Shown here: positions 48,150 through 57,322 of the stretch, in pieces
Position numbering within the stretch: position 1 is the first letter of the stretch
Layout: each line of letters starts with the position of its first letter
The notes under the pieces: model-generated
Databases searched by the model: none
Told to the model about the DNA's origin: nothing
Seen by the model: only the letters and a program-made list of their open reading frames with translations
Program-made: the position numbers and the translations under genes
DNA from: Bradyrhizobium sp.
GTDB taxonomy: Bacteria > Pseudomonadota > Alphaproteobacteria > Rhizobiales > Xanthobacteraceae
NCBI RefSeq assembly: GCF_022844465.1
Contig: NZ_JALHLP010000004.1
Span: 129,735-193,734, forward strand
Direction of reading: 5' to 3'
DNA: 64,000 bases

Positions 48150-48722
48150 TTGACCGAGGCGAGCGCTTCCGCTGACACCCCGCGCAACACCCTGCTGATG
48201 GCCGCCGCCGGCGGCCTGGTGTCGGGCATCCTCACGCCGCTGCTGCCCACGCTGGTCGACCGGATCGCGGGCCTGCCCGGTCAGCTTCGCATTTCGCTGA
48301 TCGCGGTGCCGTTCGCGGTGCTCGTGTTCGTTCTGGTGCGGCGCTTCAGCGCCAATCCGCCGTGGGCGGCGGCGCTGGCCGCTGTTGTCACCATGGTCGC
48401 CTTTGTCTGCGCGGTGAACGCGGCGATCTTCATCGACGGGCAGGCCGCCGGCGCCGCCAGGGCGATGCGGCATCTGCTAGCAGGATTGACCGGCGGGCTT
48501 GTCGGGTCAGCGGTGATGGCGATTGGCATCGGCTTGCTGCCGGCAGGGCCACGCCAGGCCGCGGCGTGGTGGCCGATGCTGATGACGGCGACGCTGGCCG
48601 GCACGCTGCTGGCGCTCGACAACGCGCTCGGCCTCGACCACGCGTCGTTCCTCTATCCGGTCTGGCAGGCGGCCGTCGCGGTGCGGCTGACGCAGGCGTT
48701 GCGGCCGACCGGGCCGGGCTGA
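48150..48722 (+). CDS. Membrane protein of unknown function
   Basis: 190 residues with about six membrane helices (NTLLMAAAGGLVSGILTPLLPTL onward, written in part). The frame opens at 48093 inside the ssrA terminator, but TTG 48150 preceded by AAGGAG is the likely start. No family recognised. The neighbouring ridA gene is convergent. Confidence 0.7.
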   Translation: MTEASASADTPRNTLLMAAAGGLVSGILTPLLPTLVDRIAGLPGQLRISLIAVPFAVLVFVLVRRFSANPPWAAALAAVVTMVAFVCAVNAAIFIDGQAAGAARAMRHLLAGLTGGLVGSAVMAIGIGLLPAGPRQAAAWWPMLMTATLAGTLLALDNALGLDHASFLYPVWQAAVAVRLTQALRPTGPG

Positions 48723-48750
48723 CACCAGATGGCGGCGATGGCGTCAGCGG

Positions 48751-49101
48751 CTACTTCGCCGCGACGACCATGATCTCGACATTGTACTGGGGTGCTGCGA
48801 GCCTGGCCTCGACGGTGGCGCGCGCCGGGGTGTTGCCGGCCGAGACCCAGCCGTCCCACACCGCGTTCATCTCGGCAAAGGTCTTCATGTCGGTGATGTA
48901 GATCGTGGCCGACAGCAGCTTCGACTTGTCGGTGCCGGCCTTGGCGAGGTGGCCGTCGATGATCGAGAGGATGTCCCGGGTCTGCTCGGTCACGGTCTTG
49001 CCGGCGGCCTTGCCGGCGACGACGCCTGCGAGATAGACGGTGTTGCCGTGAACCACGACCTGGCTCATGCGCGGGCCGGTCTCGAAACGCTGGACGGTCA
49101 T
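48751..49101 (-). CDS. ridA: RidA family enamine/imine deaminase
   Basis: 116 residues. Core RidA motifs are VYLAGVVAG, TEQTRDILSIIDGHLAKAGTD and the C-terminal PARATVEARLAAPQYNVEIMVVA, with the key Arg in ARATVEA. It hydrolyses reactive enamines from PLP enzymes. ATG 49101 follows AGGAGA. An FAD dehydrogenase gene lies 74 bases upstream on the same strand. Confidence 0.88.
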   Translation of the reverse strand: MTVQRFETGPRMSQVVVHGNTVYLAGVVAGKAAGKTVTEQTRDILSIIDGHLAKAGTDKSKLLSATIYITDMKTFAEMNAVWDGWVSAGNTPARATVEARLAAPQYNVEIMVVAAK

Positions 49102-49175
49102 TTTCTTTCTCCTGATCAGGGGCCGGCCGGTTTCTTAGCGCGCGGCTGGCGGATGCGCCACCGCGTTGTTGCCCC

Positions 49176-50834
49176 TCAGGCGACCGCGCCTGCCGCTGCG
49201 CGTCCCGCGTTCCGCCCCGAGAACAGGCAGCCGCCCAGGAACGTGCCTTCCAGCGAACGATAGCCGTGCATGCCGCCACCGCCGAATCCCGAGGCTTCGC
49301 CGGCGGCGTAGAGGCCCTGAATGACCTGCCGGTCCGCGCCGAACACGCGCGCCTCCAGGTCGGTCTCGAAGCCGCCCAGCGTCTTGCGGGTCAGGATGTT
49401 GAGCTTGACCGCGATCAGCGGGCCATGTTCGGGATCGAGAATCCGGTGCGGTTTCGCGGTGCGGATCAGCCGGTCGCCGATGTAGCGCCGCGCGTTGTGG
49501 ATGTTCATCACCTGCGCGTCCTTGACATAGGGGTTGGCGATCTCGCGGTCGCGCGCCTCGATCTGCGCCCTGATATGGTCCGGCTTGAGCAGGTCGTTGC
49601 CCACGAGCGCGTTCATCGCGCCGACGAGGTCTGCGAGGTTGTCGCGCACGATGAAGTCGGCGCCGTTCTGCTTGAACGCCTCCACCGGCGCCGGCGCGCC
49701 CTTGTTGGTGGCGCGCTTGATCGTCATGCGCCAGTTTTTGCCGGTCAGGTCCGGGTTCTGCTCGGAACCTGACAGCGCGAACTCCTTCTTGATGATGCTC
49801 TGGGTCAGGATGAACCAGGAATAATCGTGGCCGGTGCCCATGATGTACTGCAGCTGGCCAAGCGTGTCGGAGCCGGGAAACTGCGGCGCGGGCAGCCGCT
49901 TTCCGGTGGCGTCGAACCACATCGAGGACGGACCGGGCAGGATACGGATGCCGTGGCGCGGCCAGATCGGATCCCAGTTCCGGATACCCTCGACATAGTG
50001 CCACATCCGGTCGCGGTTGATCAGCCGCGCGCCAGCCGCTTCGGTAATCCCGATCATGCGGCCGTCGACATGCTCGGGCACGCCGGAGATCATGTGGCGC
50101 GGCGGTTCGCCGAGCCGTTTCGGCCAGTTCTGCCGGACCAGATCGTGATTGCCGCCGATGCCGCCGGAGGCGACGATGACGGCCTGCGCGCGCAAGGTGA
50201 AATCGCCGACGACCTTGCGGGAAGAACTCTTGCCGCGCGCCACCGGGTCGGCCTCCAGCACCGTCCCGCTGACGCCCTCGACCGCGCCGTTGCGGATCAC
50301 GAGCCCATCGACGCGGTGGCGAAACCTGAAAATCAGCCGGCCGGCGCGCTCGGCCGCGCGCGCGCGCCGCTCGAACGGCGCGACGATGCCGGGGCCGGTG
50401 CCCCAGGTGACATGAAAGCGTGGCACCGAATTGCCGGGGCCCATCGCGTCATAGCCGCCGCGTTCGGCCCAGCCGGCGACGGGAAAGATGCGGTGCCCCA
50501 TCGCCCGCAGCCACTGGCGCTTCTCGCCGGCGGCGAACGCCACATAAGCTTCCGCCCAGCGCTTCGGCCAATGGTCGTCGTCGCGGTCAAAGCCGGCGGT
50601 GCCGATCCAGTCCTGCAAGGCCAGCTCGTGCGAATCCCGGATGCCGAGCCGGCGCTGTTCGGGCGAATCCACCAGAAACAAACCGCCGAACGACCAGAAC
50701 GCTTGTCCGCCCAGGCTTTGCTCGCCCTCCTGGTCGATGACAATCACCCGCTTGCCGGCATCGGCAACTTCCGTCGCCGCGACCAGTCCCGCCAGTCCGC
50801 CCCCGACCACGATTACGTCAGCGTCATCCGCCAC
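49176..50834 (-). CDS. FAD-binding dehydrogenase (fumarate reductase/3-ketosteroid dehydrogenase-like)
   Basis: 552 residues. The N-terminal Rossmann motif is VIVVGGGLAGLVAATEVADAG and the FAD-binding end has GLYAAGEASGFGGGGMHGYR and LGGCLFSGRNAG. The middle includes ASGGIGGNHDLVRQNWP. It belongs to the succinate/fumarate dehydrogenase flavoprotein clan; the substrate is unknown. The start is GTG 50834, preceded by AGGGGGA. Likely co-transcribed with ridA. Confidence 0.85.
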   Translation of the reverse strand: MADDADVIVVGGGLAGLVAATEVADAGKRVIVIDQEGEQSLGGQAFWSFGGLFLVDSPEQRRLGIRDSHELALQDWIGTAGFDRDDDHWPKRWAEAYVAFAAGEKRQWLRAMGHRIFPVAGWAERGGYDAMGPGNSVPRFHVTWGTGPGIVAPFERRARAAERAGRLIFRFRHRVDGLVIRNGAVEGVSGTVLEADPVARGKSSSRKVVGDFTLRAQAVIVASGGIGGNHDLVRQNWPKRLGEPPRHMISGVPEHVDGRMIGITEAAGARLINRDRMWHYVEGIRNWDPIWPRHGIRILPGPSSMWFDATGKRLPAPQFPGSDTLGQLQYIMGTGHDYSWFILTQSIIKKEFALSGSEQNPDLTGKNWRMTIKRATNKGAPAPVEAFKQNGADFIVRDNLADLVGAMNALVGNDLLKPDHIRAQIEARDREIANPYVKDAQVMNIHNARRYIGDRLIRTAKPHRILDPEHGPLIAVKLNILTRKTLGGFETDLEARVFGADRQVIQGLYAAGEASGFGGGGMHGYRSLEGTFLGGCLFSGRNAGRAAAGAVA

Positions 50835-51121
50835 CGCGTGCTCCCCCTGTCGGTTTTCAATTCAAGACCGCGTCATCACGCGCGGTCAACGGCAAACGGC
50901 GCTTGCGTGTGGCGGCGCCGCCACCGAAGCAGCACCGAGATGTTCCAGTTTGGGACCTTTTGGCGCAAGCGGTGCAGCGGCCCGGCAACACTCGATTTGA
51001 ATCTCTTTTGAGCGGCCTTCACCTCCTAGACAAAATCCCGATCTCGAACGACGCTAGCTTTGGTCGTGCATCGCCAAGGCAATCAGAGTTGGGTTGGATT
51101 TTTTTCGGCTGGGGCTGGGAT

Positions 51122-51595
51122 ATGAAGCTGGTGACAGGTTTGCTCGCAGCGCTGCTGCTGCTGGCGGGAGTTGGATCGAGCCAGGCGGTGGTGCGGATCG
51201 CCGACGATCGCGGCGGTCGGATCGGCACCTATGTCGACAAGTACCAGGGGCTGCGCACGTCGGGCGAAACCGTCATCATCGACGGCCTGTGCGCCTCGGC
51301 CTGCACCATTGTCCTCGGCGCGGTGCCCAGTGACCGGATCTGCGTGACGTCGCACGCCAATCTCGGCTTCCATGCCGCCTGGGATTTCGGCGCCAATGGC
51401 CGCGCGGTCACCAACACCGAAGCGACCCAGATGCTCTATTCGATGTATCCGACGCCGGTGCGGAAGTGGATCGCGGCGCGCGGCGGGCTGACCCCGCGCA
51501 TGATCTTCCTGCGCGGCAAGCAGCTGCAGGCCATGTACAAGCCCTGCTACCTGGACGCGCAGGCTTCCACCGACAAGCCGGCGCTGCCCCGCTAA
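51122..51595 (+). CDS. Periplasmic protein with ClpP/crotonase-like fold signature
   Basis: 157 residues with signal peptide (MKLVTGLLAALLLLAGVGSSQA). The motif IDGLCASACTIVLGAVPSDRICV resembles the serine-region segment of the predicted periplasmic COG3904 group, related to ClpP/SppA proteases. The expected pattern places a Ser in CASACT. Function unknown. It stands alone between the FAD dehydrogenase and sco genes. ATG 51122 is the only sensible start. Confidence 0.72.
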   Translation: MKLVTGLLAALLLLAGVGSSQAVVRIADDRGGRIGTYVDKYQGLRTSGETVIIDGLCASACTIVLGAVPSDRICVTSHANLGFHAAWDFGANGRAVTNTEATQMLYSMYPTPVRKWIAARGGLTPRMIFLRGKQLQAMYKPCYLDAQASTDKPALPR

Positions 51596-51732
51596 AACAC
51601 AGCCGTCAGGCGCCGCGAATGGCTGCATGGTCGTGGCCGCGCCTTTCCCCGCCGGTTTTGCCTCCGCATGACGTGATCCGGCCGGCCGCCATGGCGCTTG
51701 CCTGACCGGGGAACCCGCCTTATCTGAACGGC

Positions 51733-51927
51733 ATGGTTCAGCCGATCTCCAGCCGACAGGGAATGACCGCGGCAAACCCGCCGCAGGGCCGGGTGGCGTC
51801 CATTATCGTTTGGGGCGTCGCTGGCCTTGGCGCGCTGGTCGCGCTTGGCGCGGCTGCATTGTGGTTCCACTACGGTGCCACGGTGTTTTTCGAGATGATC
51901 GCCGCCGGCATCTCGGCCTGCTTCTGA
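51733..51927 (+). CDS. Small membrane protein upstream of sco
   Basis: 64 residues with one long hydrophobic helix (ASIIVWGVAGLGALVALGAAALWF). It ends 18 bases before the Sco1 start, so the two are probably one transcript. It may help cytochrome oxidase assembly, by context only. Alternative start at residue 11. Confidence 0.6.
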   Translation: MVQPISSRQGMTAANPPQGRVASIIVWGVAGLGALVALGAAALWFHYGATVFFEMIAAGISACF

Positions 51928-51945
51928 TCCGGCAAAGGAATTCCC

Positions 51946-52536
51946 ATGGACCGGACCATTCGCCCGCTGGTGATCGTGGCTGCCTTTGGCGCGAGCCTGG
52001 TGGTCGGGCTCGTGATCATGCTGTGGGCGCTCGGAGGCTTGCGGACGGTGACGGCGCCGGCTTCGATCGGCGGGCCGTTCCAACTGACCGACCAGGCCGG
52101 CCAGACCGTCACCGAACAGAATCTGAAGGGCAAGCCGACGCTGATCTTCTTCGGCTTCACCCATTGCCCCGATGTCTGCCCGACGGCGCTGTTCGAGATA
52201 TCAGAGGTGCTGAAGGCGATGGGCAAGGACGCCGATCGGGTCAACGCCTATTTCGTTTCCGTCGATCCGGAGCGCGACACCGTCGCGACCATGAAGGATT
52301 ATCTGTCCAGCTTCGATCCGCGACTGAAGGGGCTGACCGGCGAGCCCCAGGCGGTGGCCAAGCTGCTCTCGGCCTACCGGGTTTACGCCAAGAAGGTCCC
52401 GCTCAAGGACGGCAACTACACGATGGATCACACCGCGCTGATCTATCTGATGGACCGCAACGGGCAGTTCATCGCGCCGTTCAACCTGAAACGGACCCCC
52501 GAGGAAGCCGCCAGGGATTTGAAGCGCCATCTCTAG
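51946..52536 (+). CDS. SCO1/SenC family copper chaperone
   Basis: 196 residues with an N-terminal membrane anchor (residues 7-28). The copper site is FTHCPDVCPTA (C-x3-C) with the distal His in MDHTALIYL. Other family blocks are FVSVDPERDT and DPRLKGLTG. It delivers copper to the CuA centre of cytochrome c oxidase in the periplasm. ATG 51946 follows AAAGGAA. Confidence 0.93.
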   Translation: MDRTIRPLVIVAAFGASLVVGLVIMLWALGGLRTVTAPASIGGPFQLTDQAGQTVTEQNLKGKPTLIFFGFTHCPDVCPTALFEISEVLKAMGKDADRVNAYFVSVDPERDTVATMKDYLSSFDPRLKGLTGEPQAVAKLLSAYRVYAKKVPLKDGNYTMDHTALIYLMDRNGQFIAPFNLKRTPEEAARDLKRHL

Positions 52537-52635
52537 GCGCGCTCCCGAGGGGATACCAAGGGTAAAGCTGGAAACGGTCCTCGCATCGCGGGCCGGATGG
52601 TCTATAACGCCATCGAATTCCGCCAGATTGTCGTC

Positions 52636-53556
52636 ATGCCTGACCTGACCGCTCCGCCTTCCGCTGCGAGATCGCTTCGAGCCGCCGGCGCCTTGCTGGC
52701 GGGGATGGCGACGGCGGCTGCGCTTGTGATGGTGGCGCCCGGCGGCGCGGCGCAGGCGCAAACCCCGCCGAAGCCGCCGGTCGAGGCGGCGCCGCAGGCG
52801 GTGCCGGGTTTCTGGGATCCGCGGCGGCGTCCGGACCGGCCGGACATGTCGCGCCTCACGGTGATCCGCTTCCTGACCGAGACCGACTATCCGCCGTTCA
52901 ACTTCACCGGCCCGGACGGCAATCCGGCCGGCTTCAACGTCGATCTGGCGCGGGCGCTGTGCGACGAGATCAAGATCTCCTGCACCATCCAGATGCGGCG
53001 GTTCGAGACCCTGGTCGACGCGATATCGAGCAACCGCGGCGACGCCATCATCGCCTCGATGGCGGTGACGCCGGCGCTGCGCGCCCGGCTCGATTTCACC
53101 GATCCCTACTACCGCGCGCCGGCCCGCTTCGTGTCGCGCCGCGACGCGGTGATGTCGGAGGTCCGGCCTGAATATCTCGAAGGCAAGAAGGTCGGCGCCG
53201 TCGCCGGCACCTCGCATGAGGCCTATCTGAAGGCGATGTTCACCGACGCCGAGATCAAGTCCTATCCCAATGACGACGCGCTGCGGCTGGCGCTGCGGCG
53301 GAGCGAGGTCGATTTCATCTTCGGCGACGCCTTCTCGCTGGCGTTCTGGATCAACGGCGTCGATTCCGCCGAATGCTGCGCCTTCTCCGGCGGACCCTTT
53401 GTCGAAAGTCGCTATTTCGGCGAGGGCATCGGCATCGCCGTGCGCAAGGGCAACGACCTTTTGCGGCAGTCGCTGAACTGGGCGCTGTTCCGGATCTGGG
53501 AAAAAGGCCGCTACACCGACCTATGGCTGCGGTATTTTTCCATCAGCCCGTTCTGA
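52636..53556 (+). CDS. Family 3 periplasmic solute-binding protein
   Basis: 306 residues with an N-terminal signal or anchor segment (RSLRAAGALLAGMATAAALVM). The SBP_bac_3 fold is shown by FLTETDYPPFNF, GFNVDLARALCDEI, AIIASMAVTPALRARLDFTDPYY (in part) and VGAVAGTSHEAYL. It resembles amino-acid or polar-compound binding proteins, but no permease or ATPase gene is adjacent. Pro-rich linker after the signal. ATG 52636 is chosen over 52597. Confidence 0.85.
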   Translation: MPDLTAPPSAARSLRAAGALLAGMATAAALVMVAPGGAAQAQTPPKPPVEAAPQAVPGFWDPRRRPDRPDMSRLTVIRFLTETDYPPFNFTGPDGNPAGFNVDLARALCDEIKISCTIQMRRFETLVDAISSNRGDAIIASMAVTPALRARLDFTDPYYRAPARFVSRRDAVMSEVRPEYLEGKKVGAVAGTSHEAYLKAMFTDAEIKSYPNDDALRLALRRSEVDFIFGDAFSLAFWINGVDSAECCAFSGGPFVESRYFGEGIGIAVRKGNDLLRQSLNWALFRIWEKGRYTDLWLRYFSISPF

Positions 53557-53562
53557 CGCGCT

Positions 53563-53638
53563 GTCATTCCGGGGCGCGAAGCGAACCCGGAATCTCGAGA
53601 TTCCGGGTTCGATGCTGCGCATCGCCCCGGAATGACGG
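53563..53638. repeat. Palindromic intergenic repeat, 'cgtcattccgggg' family, copy 4
   Basis: Compact 76-bp copy with ends GTCATTCCGGGGCG and CGCCCCGGAATGAC and an inner AATCTCGAGATT dyad. It lies between the solute-binding gene and lysK. Confidence 0.85.
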
Positions 53639-53709
53639 TGGACCATCGTCATTTTGCATTTTGGCTCGGAAGCGCTAGTTTCCGCGGCTTCCGGAGAGAG
53701 CCCTAATAA

Positions 53710-55938
53710 ATGTCCACGATCGACCTTGCCGCCAGCCCGAGCGACTTGCGCGCGCTCGCCGAACAATCCAACGCCTGGCCGTTCGAGCAGGCGAAGGCGA
53801 TCGTCGCGCGGCTGAAAAGCAAGCCAAAGGACGAGGTGCTGTTCTCGACCGGCTACGGTCCCTCGGGCCTGCCGCATATCGGCACCTTCGGTGAGGTCGC
53901 GCGCACCACCATGGTGCGGCATGCCTTTCGCGTCCTTACCGAGGATCGGATCAAGACCCGGCTTCTGGCCTTCTCAGACGACATGGACGGCCTGCGCAAG
54001 GTGCCTGATAACGTGCCTAACAAGGAGATGCTGGAACAGCATCTCGGTCGGCCGCTGACGCGGGTGCCCGATCCGTTCGGCACCCATGACAGTTTCGGCG
54101 CGCACAACAATGCCCGGCTGCGGGCGTTTCTCGACACTTTCGGCTTCGACTACGAATTCGCCAGTTCGACCGACTACTACACCTCGGGCAGGTTCGATGT
54201 GGCATTGCTGCGCGTGCTGGAGCGGATCGAGAAGGTGATGGCGATCATGCTGCCGTCGCTGCGCGAGGAGCGCGCGGCGAGCTATTCGCCGTTCCTGCCG
54301 ATCTGCCCGCGCACCGGACTGGTGCTGTACGTGCCCGTCACCGCGCACGACGCCAGGGCCGGCACCATCTCCTATGAAGATCCGGAAACCAGGGAGCCCG
54401 TCACCGTTCCCGTCACCGGCGGCCGCTGCAAGCTGCAATGGAAGCCGGACTGGGCGATGCGCTGGTTTGCGCTCGGCGTCGACTATGAAATGGCCGGCAA
54501 GGACCTGATCGACTCGGTCAAGCTGTCCGGCAAGATCTGCGCGGCGCTCGGCGGCACGCCGCCGGAGGGATTCAATTACGAGCTGTTCCTTGACGACAAG
54601 GGCCAGAAGATTTCGAAGTCGAAGGGCAACGGGCTCACCATCGACGAATGGCTGCGCTACGCCTCGCCGGAATCGCTGTCGCTGTTCATGTATCGAGAGC
54701 CGAAGGCGGCCAAGCGGCTGTATTTCGACGTCATCCCGCGCAATGTCGACGACTACCAGCAGTTCCTCGACGGCTTTCCGCGGCAGGATGCCAGGCAGCA
54801 ACTCGCCAACCCGGTCTGGCACATCCATGCCGGGCATCCGCCGAAGGCGGACATGCCGGTCACGTTCCAGCTGTTGCTGACGCTGGTGTCGTCCTCGAAC
54901 GCGGAGAATGCCGAAACGCTGTGGGGCTTCATCGGGCGCTACCGGCCGGGCGTGACGCCGAAGACCCATCCGAAGCTGGACGCCATGGTCGGCTACGCCA
55001 TCAACTATTACCGCGACTTCGTGGCGCCGACGAAAAAATTCCGCGAGCCGACCGACAGCGAGCGCGTCGCGCTGCAGGATTTGCGCGACGCACTGTCGAA
55101 CATGCCGGCGGGATCGAGCGCGGAGGAGATCCAGAACGTGGTCTACGAGATCGGCCGCCGCGAGCCGTTCCTCGACCCCGTGAAGAAGGGCAAGGACGGC
55201 CGGCCCGGCGTTTCGCTCGACTGGTTCAACATGCTCTATCAGGTGCTGCTCGGCCAGGAAAAAGGCCCGCGTTTCGGTTCGTTCGTCGCGGTGTACGGGA
55301 TGGCGAACGCGGTCGCGATGATCGACGGCGCGCTGGCGCGATCAGCTCCGCGAGAACCACATCAAGCTGAAGTTATACGTACAGTGGCAATGTTGGCGTT
55401 AAACGATGCATTGCAAATTTATGCATTGGTTGCCCTGCTTAGGCGACAGAACGCAAATGGAATAAATAGTCGATTATCCAAGGCTGGAGCAGCAACTGCG
55501 ACCGCCGCCGCACAAAATGCGATGATTGCCTATTTGGTTACGTTGGTCGCTCGAGCCTACGCAGAACCGAAGCAAGGTGACCTGCATCTCCGTGCAGGTG
55601 CTGAAATGTTGAAGGTGGATAAAACGTCTCGGGAGATTTTTGACAGCGGGAACAAGCCAAAGAAGGTCGCAGACTTCGAAGAGCATTGGGCAAAGTGCAG
55701 AGCTGACCATCGCCTTGCAAAGATTAAGAGCTTTCGCGACAAGCAGACGGCTCATCTTGGAATTGCTGAGAATGTTCTTGAACCTGAGTATCGAGAGCTA
55801 TTCGAATTTGGAGAAGCTACCGCGCAAGCAATGGAGTTTCTAGCGCTGGCGACTGGCGTGGCCGTTAATCCCATAGCGGGCAACAACGATGCAATTGCTT
55901 CCGCGGAGGCCTTCTGGAAGCCGTGGACTACCGACTAG
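53710..55938 (+). CDS. lysK: Class I lysyl-tRNA synthetase fused to an AbiU2-like HEPN domain
   Basis: 742 residues. Residues 1-546 are a complete class I LysRS: HIGH-type motif [15 protein letters not shown] and KMSKS-type KISKSKGNG, ending in GALARSA where stand-alone rhizobial enzymes stop. Instead of a stop the frame continues in AT-richer DNA for 196 residues. That tail has helical AbiU2-like features: [25 protein letters not shown] and [12 protein letters not shown], with R676-x5-H682, the HEPN RNase pattern. No ribosome-binding site precedes internal start codons in the tail, so the fusion is probably translated whole. The family call of the tail is from motif memory. Confidence 0.85.
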   Translation: MSTIDLAASPSDLRALAEQSNAWPFEQAKAIVARLKSKPKDEVLFSTGYGPSGLPHIGTFGEVARTTMVRHAFRVLTEDRIKTRLLAFSDDMDGLRKVPDNVPNKEMLEQHLGRPLTRVPDPFGTHDSFGAHNNARLRAFLDTFGFDYEFASSTDYYTSGRFDVALLRVLERIEKVMAIMLPSLREERAASYSPFLPICPRTGLVLYVPVTAHDARAGTISYEDPETREPVTVPVTGGRCKLQWKPDWAMRWFALGVDYEMAGKDLIDSVKLSGKICAALGGTPPEGFNYELFLDDKGQKISKSKGNGLTIDEWLRYASPESLSLFMYREPKAAKRLYFDVIPRNVDDYQQFLDGFPRQDARQQLANPVWHIHAGHPPKADMPVTFQLLLTLVSSSNAENAETLWGFIGRYRPGVTPKTHPKLDAMVGYAINYYRDFVAPTKKFREPTDSERVALQDLRDALSNMPAGSSAEEIQNVVYEIGRREPFLDPVKKGKDGRPGVSLDWFNMLYQVLLGQEKGPRFGSFVAVYGMANAVAMIDGALARSAPREPHQAEVIRTVAMLALNDALQIYALVALLRRQNANGINSRLSKAGAATATAAAQNAMIAYLVTLVARAYAEPKQGDLHLRAGAEMLKVDKTSREIFDSGNKPKKVADFEEHWAKCRADHRLAKIKSFRDKQTAHLGIAENVLEPEYRELFEFGEATAQAMEFLALATGVAVNPIAGNNDAIASAEAFWKPWTTD

Positions 55939-57110
55939 ATCGAAGGATGTCAGTGGAGAGTGTGGATTTACTCGAGCCGGATCTTGCCGATCCGCTATTG
56001 TAGGTCGTTTCTCTATCTTTCGAGTTTCATCAACATCTCGTCGAGGTAGTCAAATAGAATGGAATTTGGATCGTCACTATTGTCTTTCATTTCCAACATC
56101 TTGACGATGTCTTCAAGACTCAGATGGATCATTAATTTTCCTGACTCCCGCACGGCCCCTCTCGCGGCTGCTAGTGCATTTTTGTCTGGCCCTTTGCGCG
56201 AGATGATAAGAGCAACCGTCCTCATTGCACCAATGAAGAGATACTTTTCTGTAGTGTAAACTTGGCCCTGCGAAATCTTCTGCGAATAGTTCTTGAATTC
56301 GAAAATCACGTACCAGCTGCGAAAATACACTACGACTGATTTCCAAAAATCATGCTCCGACGCAATTCGAGCAATCACGTCGTATCTAGATATCCCGCCA
56401 GCACTTACCTTTTGTTTCGACCAATTTGAGAAGTCGTTCTCGAAAATGTACCGGAGGGCATCGTAGCATTTCGTTTCGAAATCTGTTGCTCCCTTCTTGC
56501 CTGCAGGAACTGATTTGAGGGCCTCTGCCAATTGATGTCCCTTAGGCGTTCCTGAGCTGGCCGGCGTTCCAGGCGTGAATCCCATGTGGGCGTCACCGAA
56601 GACCAAGTATGCGGGTACGTCGAAGTCCCCAATTGGCGTAGGAGCGAGTTCACGAGCGATTGAAGAAAGGTCGGATGCCAGCCGGGGATGTGCGGCTGCT
56701 AACTCTGCTAATTTCTGCAAATCAATGATCTCGGCTTTGCCGACTTGGCTCATAGGTATGCCGATCGAGCCTGCGATGACCAACAAGGCGTGGTCAGCCC
56801 TTACTAACACGACTGCCCGATCAAGCTGATCGAGCATTCTTACGACCTCCCCACGAGGAATTACCCTGCTCCGGGTGACCTTGATTTCGACTACCACCAT
56901 CTCTCCGGCTGGAGATTTTAGCAACAGATCGTATCCCCGATCTCGCGCCGAACCTGTCCGCTCGATGGTAGAATATCCATTGGCCTCGTAAATTTTCTGG
57001 ACAAGTTCTTCAAATGCTTGTGCCAACATGAATGTCTTCGTCAGCGACATAGACTTACTTTTCAATGAATGAAAATTGAGGTGGTGGATCACCGAGCCCT
57101 TGAAGTAGCT
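55348..57110. mobile_element. Small foreign island at the lysK 3' end
   Basis: From about 55350 the codon usage shifts abruptly to A/T-ending codons and the base composition drops, persisting through the convergent nuclease gene and returning to GC-rich sequence near 57110-57190. It carries only the HEPN tail and the nuclease gene. No integrase, terminal repeat or duplicated lysK end is visible, so the mode of insertion is unknown. Boundaries are approximate. Confidence 0.65.
56013..57050 (-). CDS. Restriction endonuclease-like protein with two PD-(D/E)XK signatures
   Basis: 345 residues from ATG 57050 (GTG 57092 is possible, with AAGGG before it). The N-terminal Mrr-like domain has GYSTIERTGSARDRGYDLLL and VVVEIKVTRS: D41, E55, K57. 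A second candidate nuclease core lies in the C-terminal half, RYDVIARI and YVIFEFKNYS: D224, E251, K253. A linker around 135-185 contains a Gly/Pro-rich stretch. It probably cleaves DNA or RNA as a defence effector. It converges with the lysK-HEPN frame, 74 bases apart, and shares its low GC. Confidence 0.75.
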   Translation of the reverse strand: MSLTKTFMLAQAFEELVQKIYEANGYSTIERTGSARDRGYDLLLKSPAGEMVVVEIKVTRSRVIPRGEVVRMLDQLDRAVVLVRADHALLVIAGSIGIPMSQVGKAEIIDLQKLAELAAAHPRLASDLSSIARELAPTPIGDFDVPAYLVFGDAHMGFTPGTPASSGTPKGHQLAEALKSVPAGKKGATDFETKCYDALRYIFENDFSNWSKQKVSAGGISRYDVIARIASEHDFWKSVVVYFRSWYVIFEFKNYSQKISQGQVYTTEKYLFIGAMRTVALIISRKGPDKNALAAARGAVRESGKLMIHLSLEDIVKMLEMKDNSDDPNSILFDYLDEMLMKLER

Positions 57111-57247
57111 CTTACCTACGATAGTACTCTACGCGGGATGCCGGAAGTCCACCATTTCGCCTCATCCGGGCTTTGACTGCGACGCTGAGCTGCAAAACTT
57201 CCATGGCTGATCCCCGCAAAATTCGGCGATGGCCGCGCCGGATTGCG

Positions 57248-57268
57248 CTATAATACCCTGTATAATAG
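57248..57268. promoter_or_regulatory. 21-bp dyad overlapping two TATAAT boxes upstream of the aldolase gene
   Basis: CTATAATAC and GTATAATAG flank CCT, giving a palindrome with a single mismatched pair. It contains TATAAT at 57249-57254 and at 57261-57266, either able to serve as a -10. It is 54 bp before the aldolase start and is likely a repressor site over a promoter. Confidence 0.5.
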
Positions 57269-57322
57269 CCAGCGAAGCGCCGGCCGAGGGGCAGGCAAAA
57301 CCGCCGATCAGGGAGGATGCAC

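Noticed and set aside
57112..57204. 30-codon minus-strand frame beginning MEVLQLSVAVKARM
   Set aside because: GGGGA precedes it, but it is very short, sits at the island edge and has no homologue I recognise. It may be a truncated gene end.
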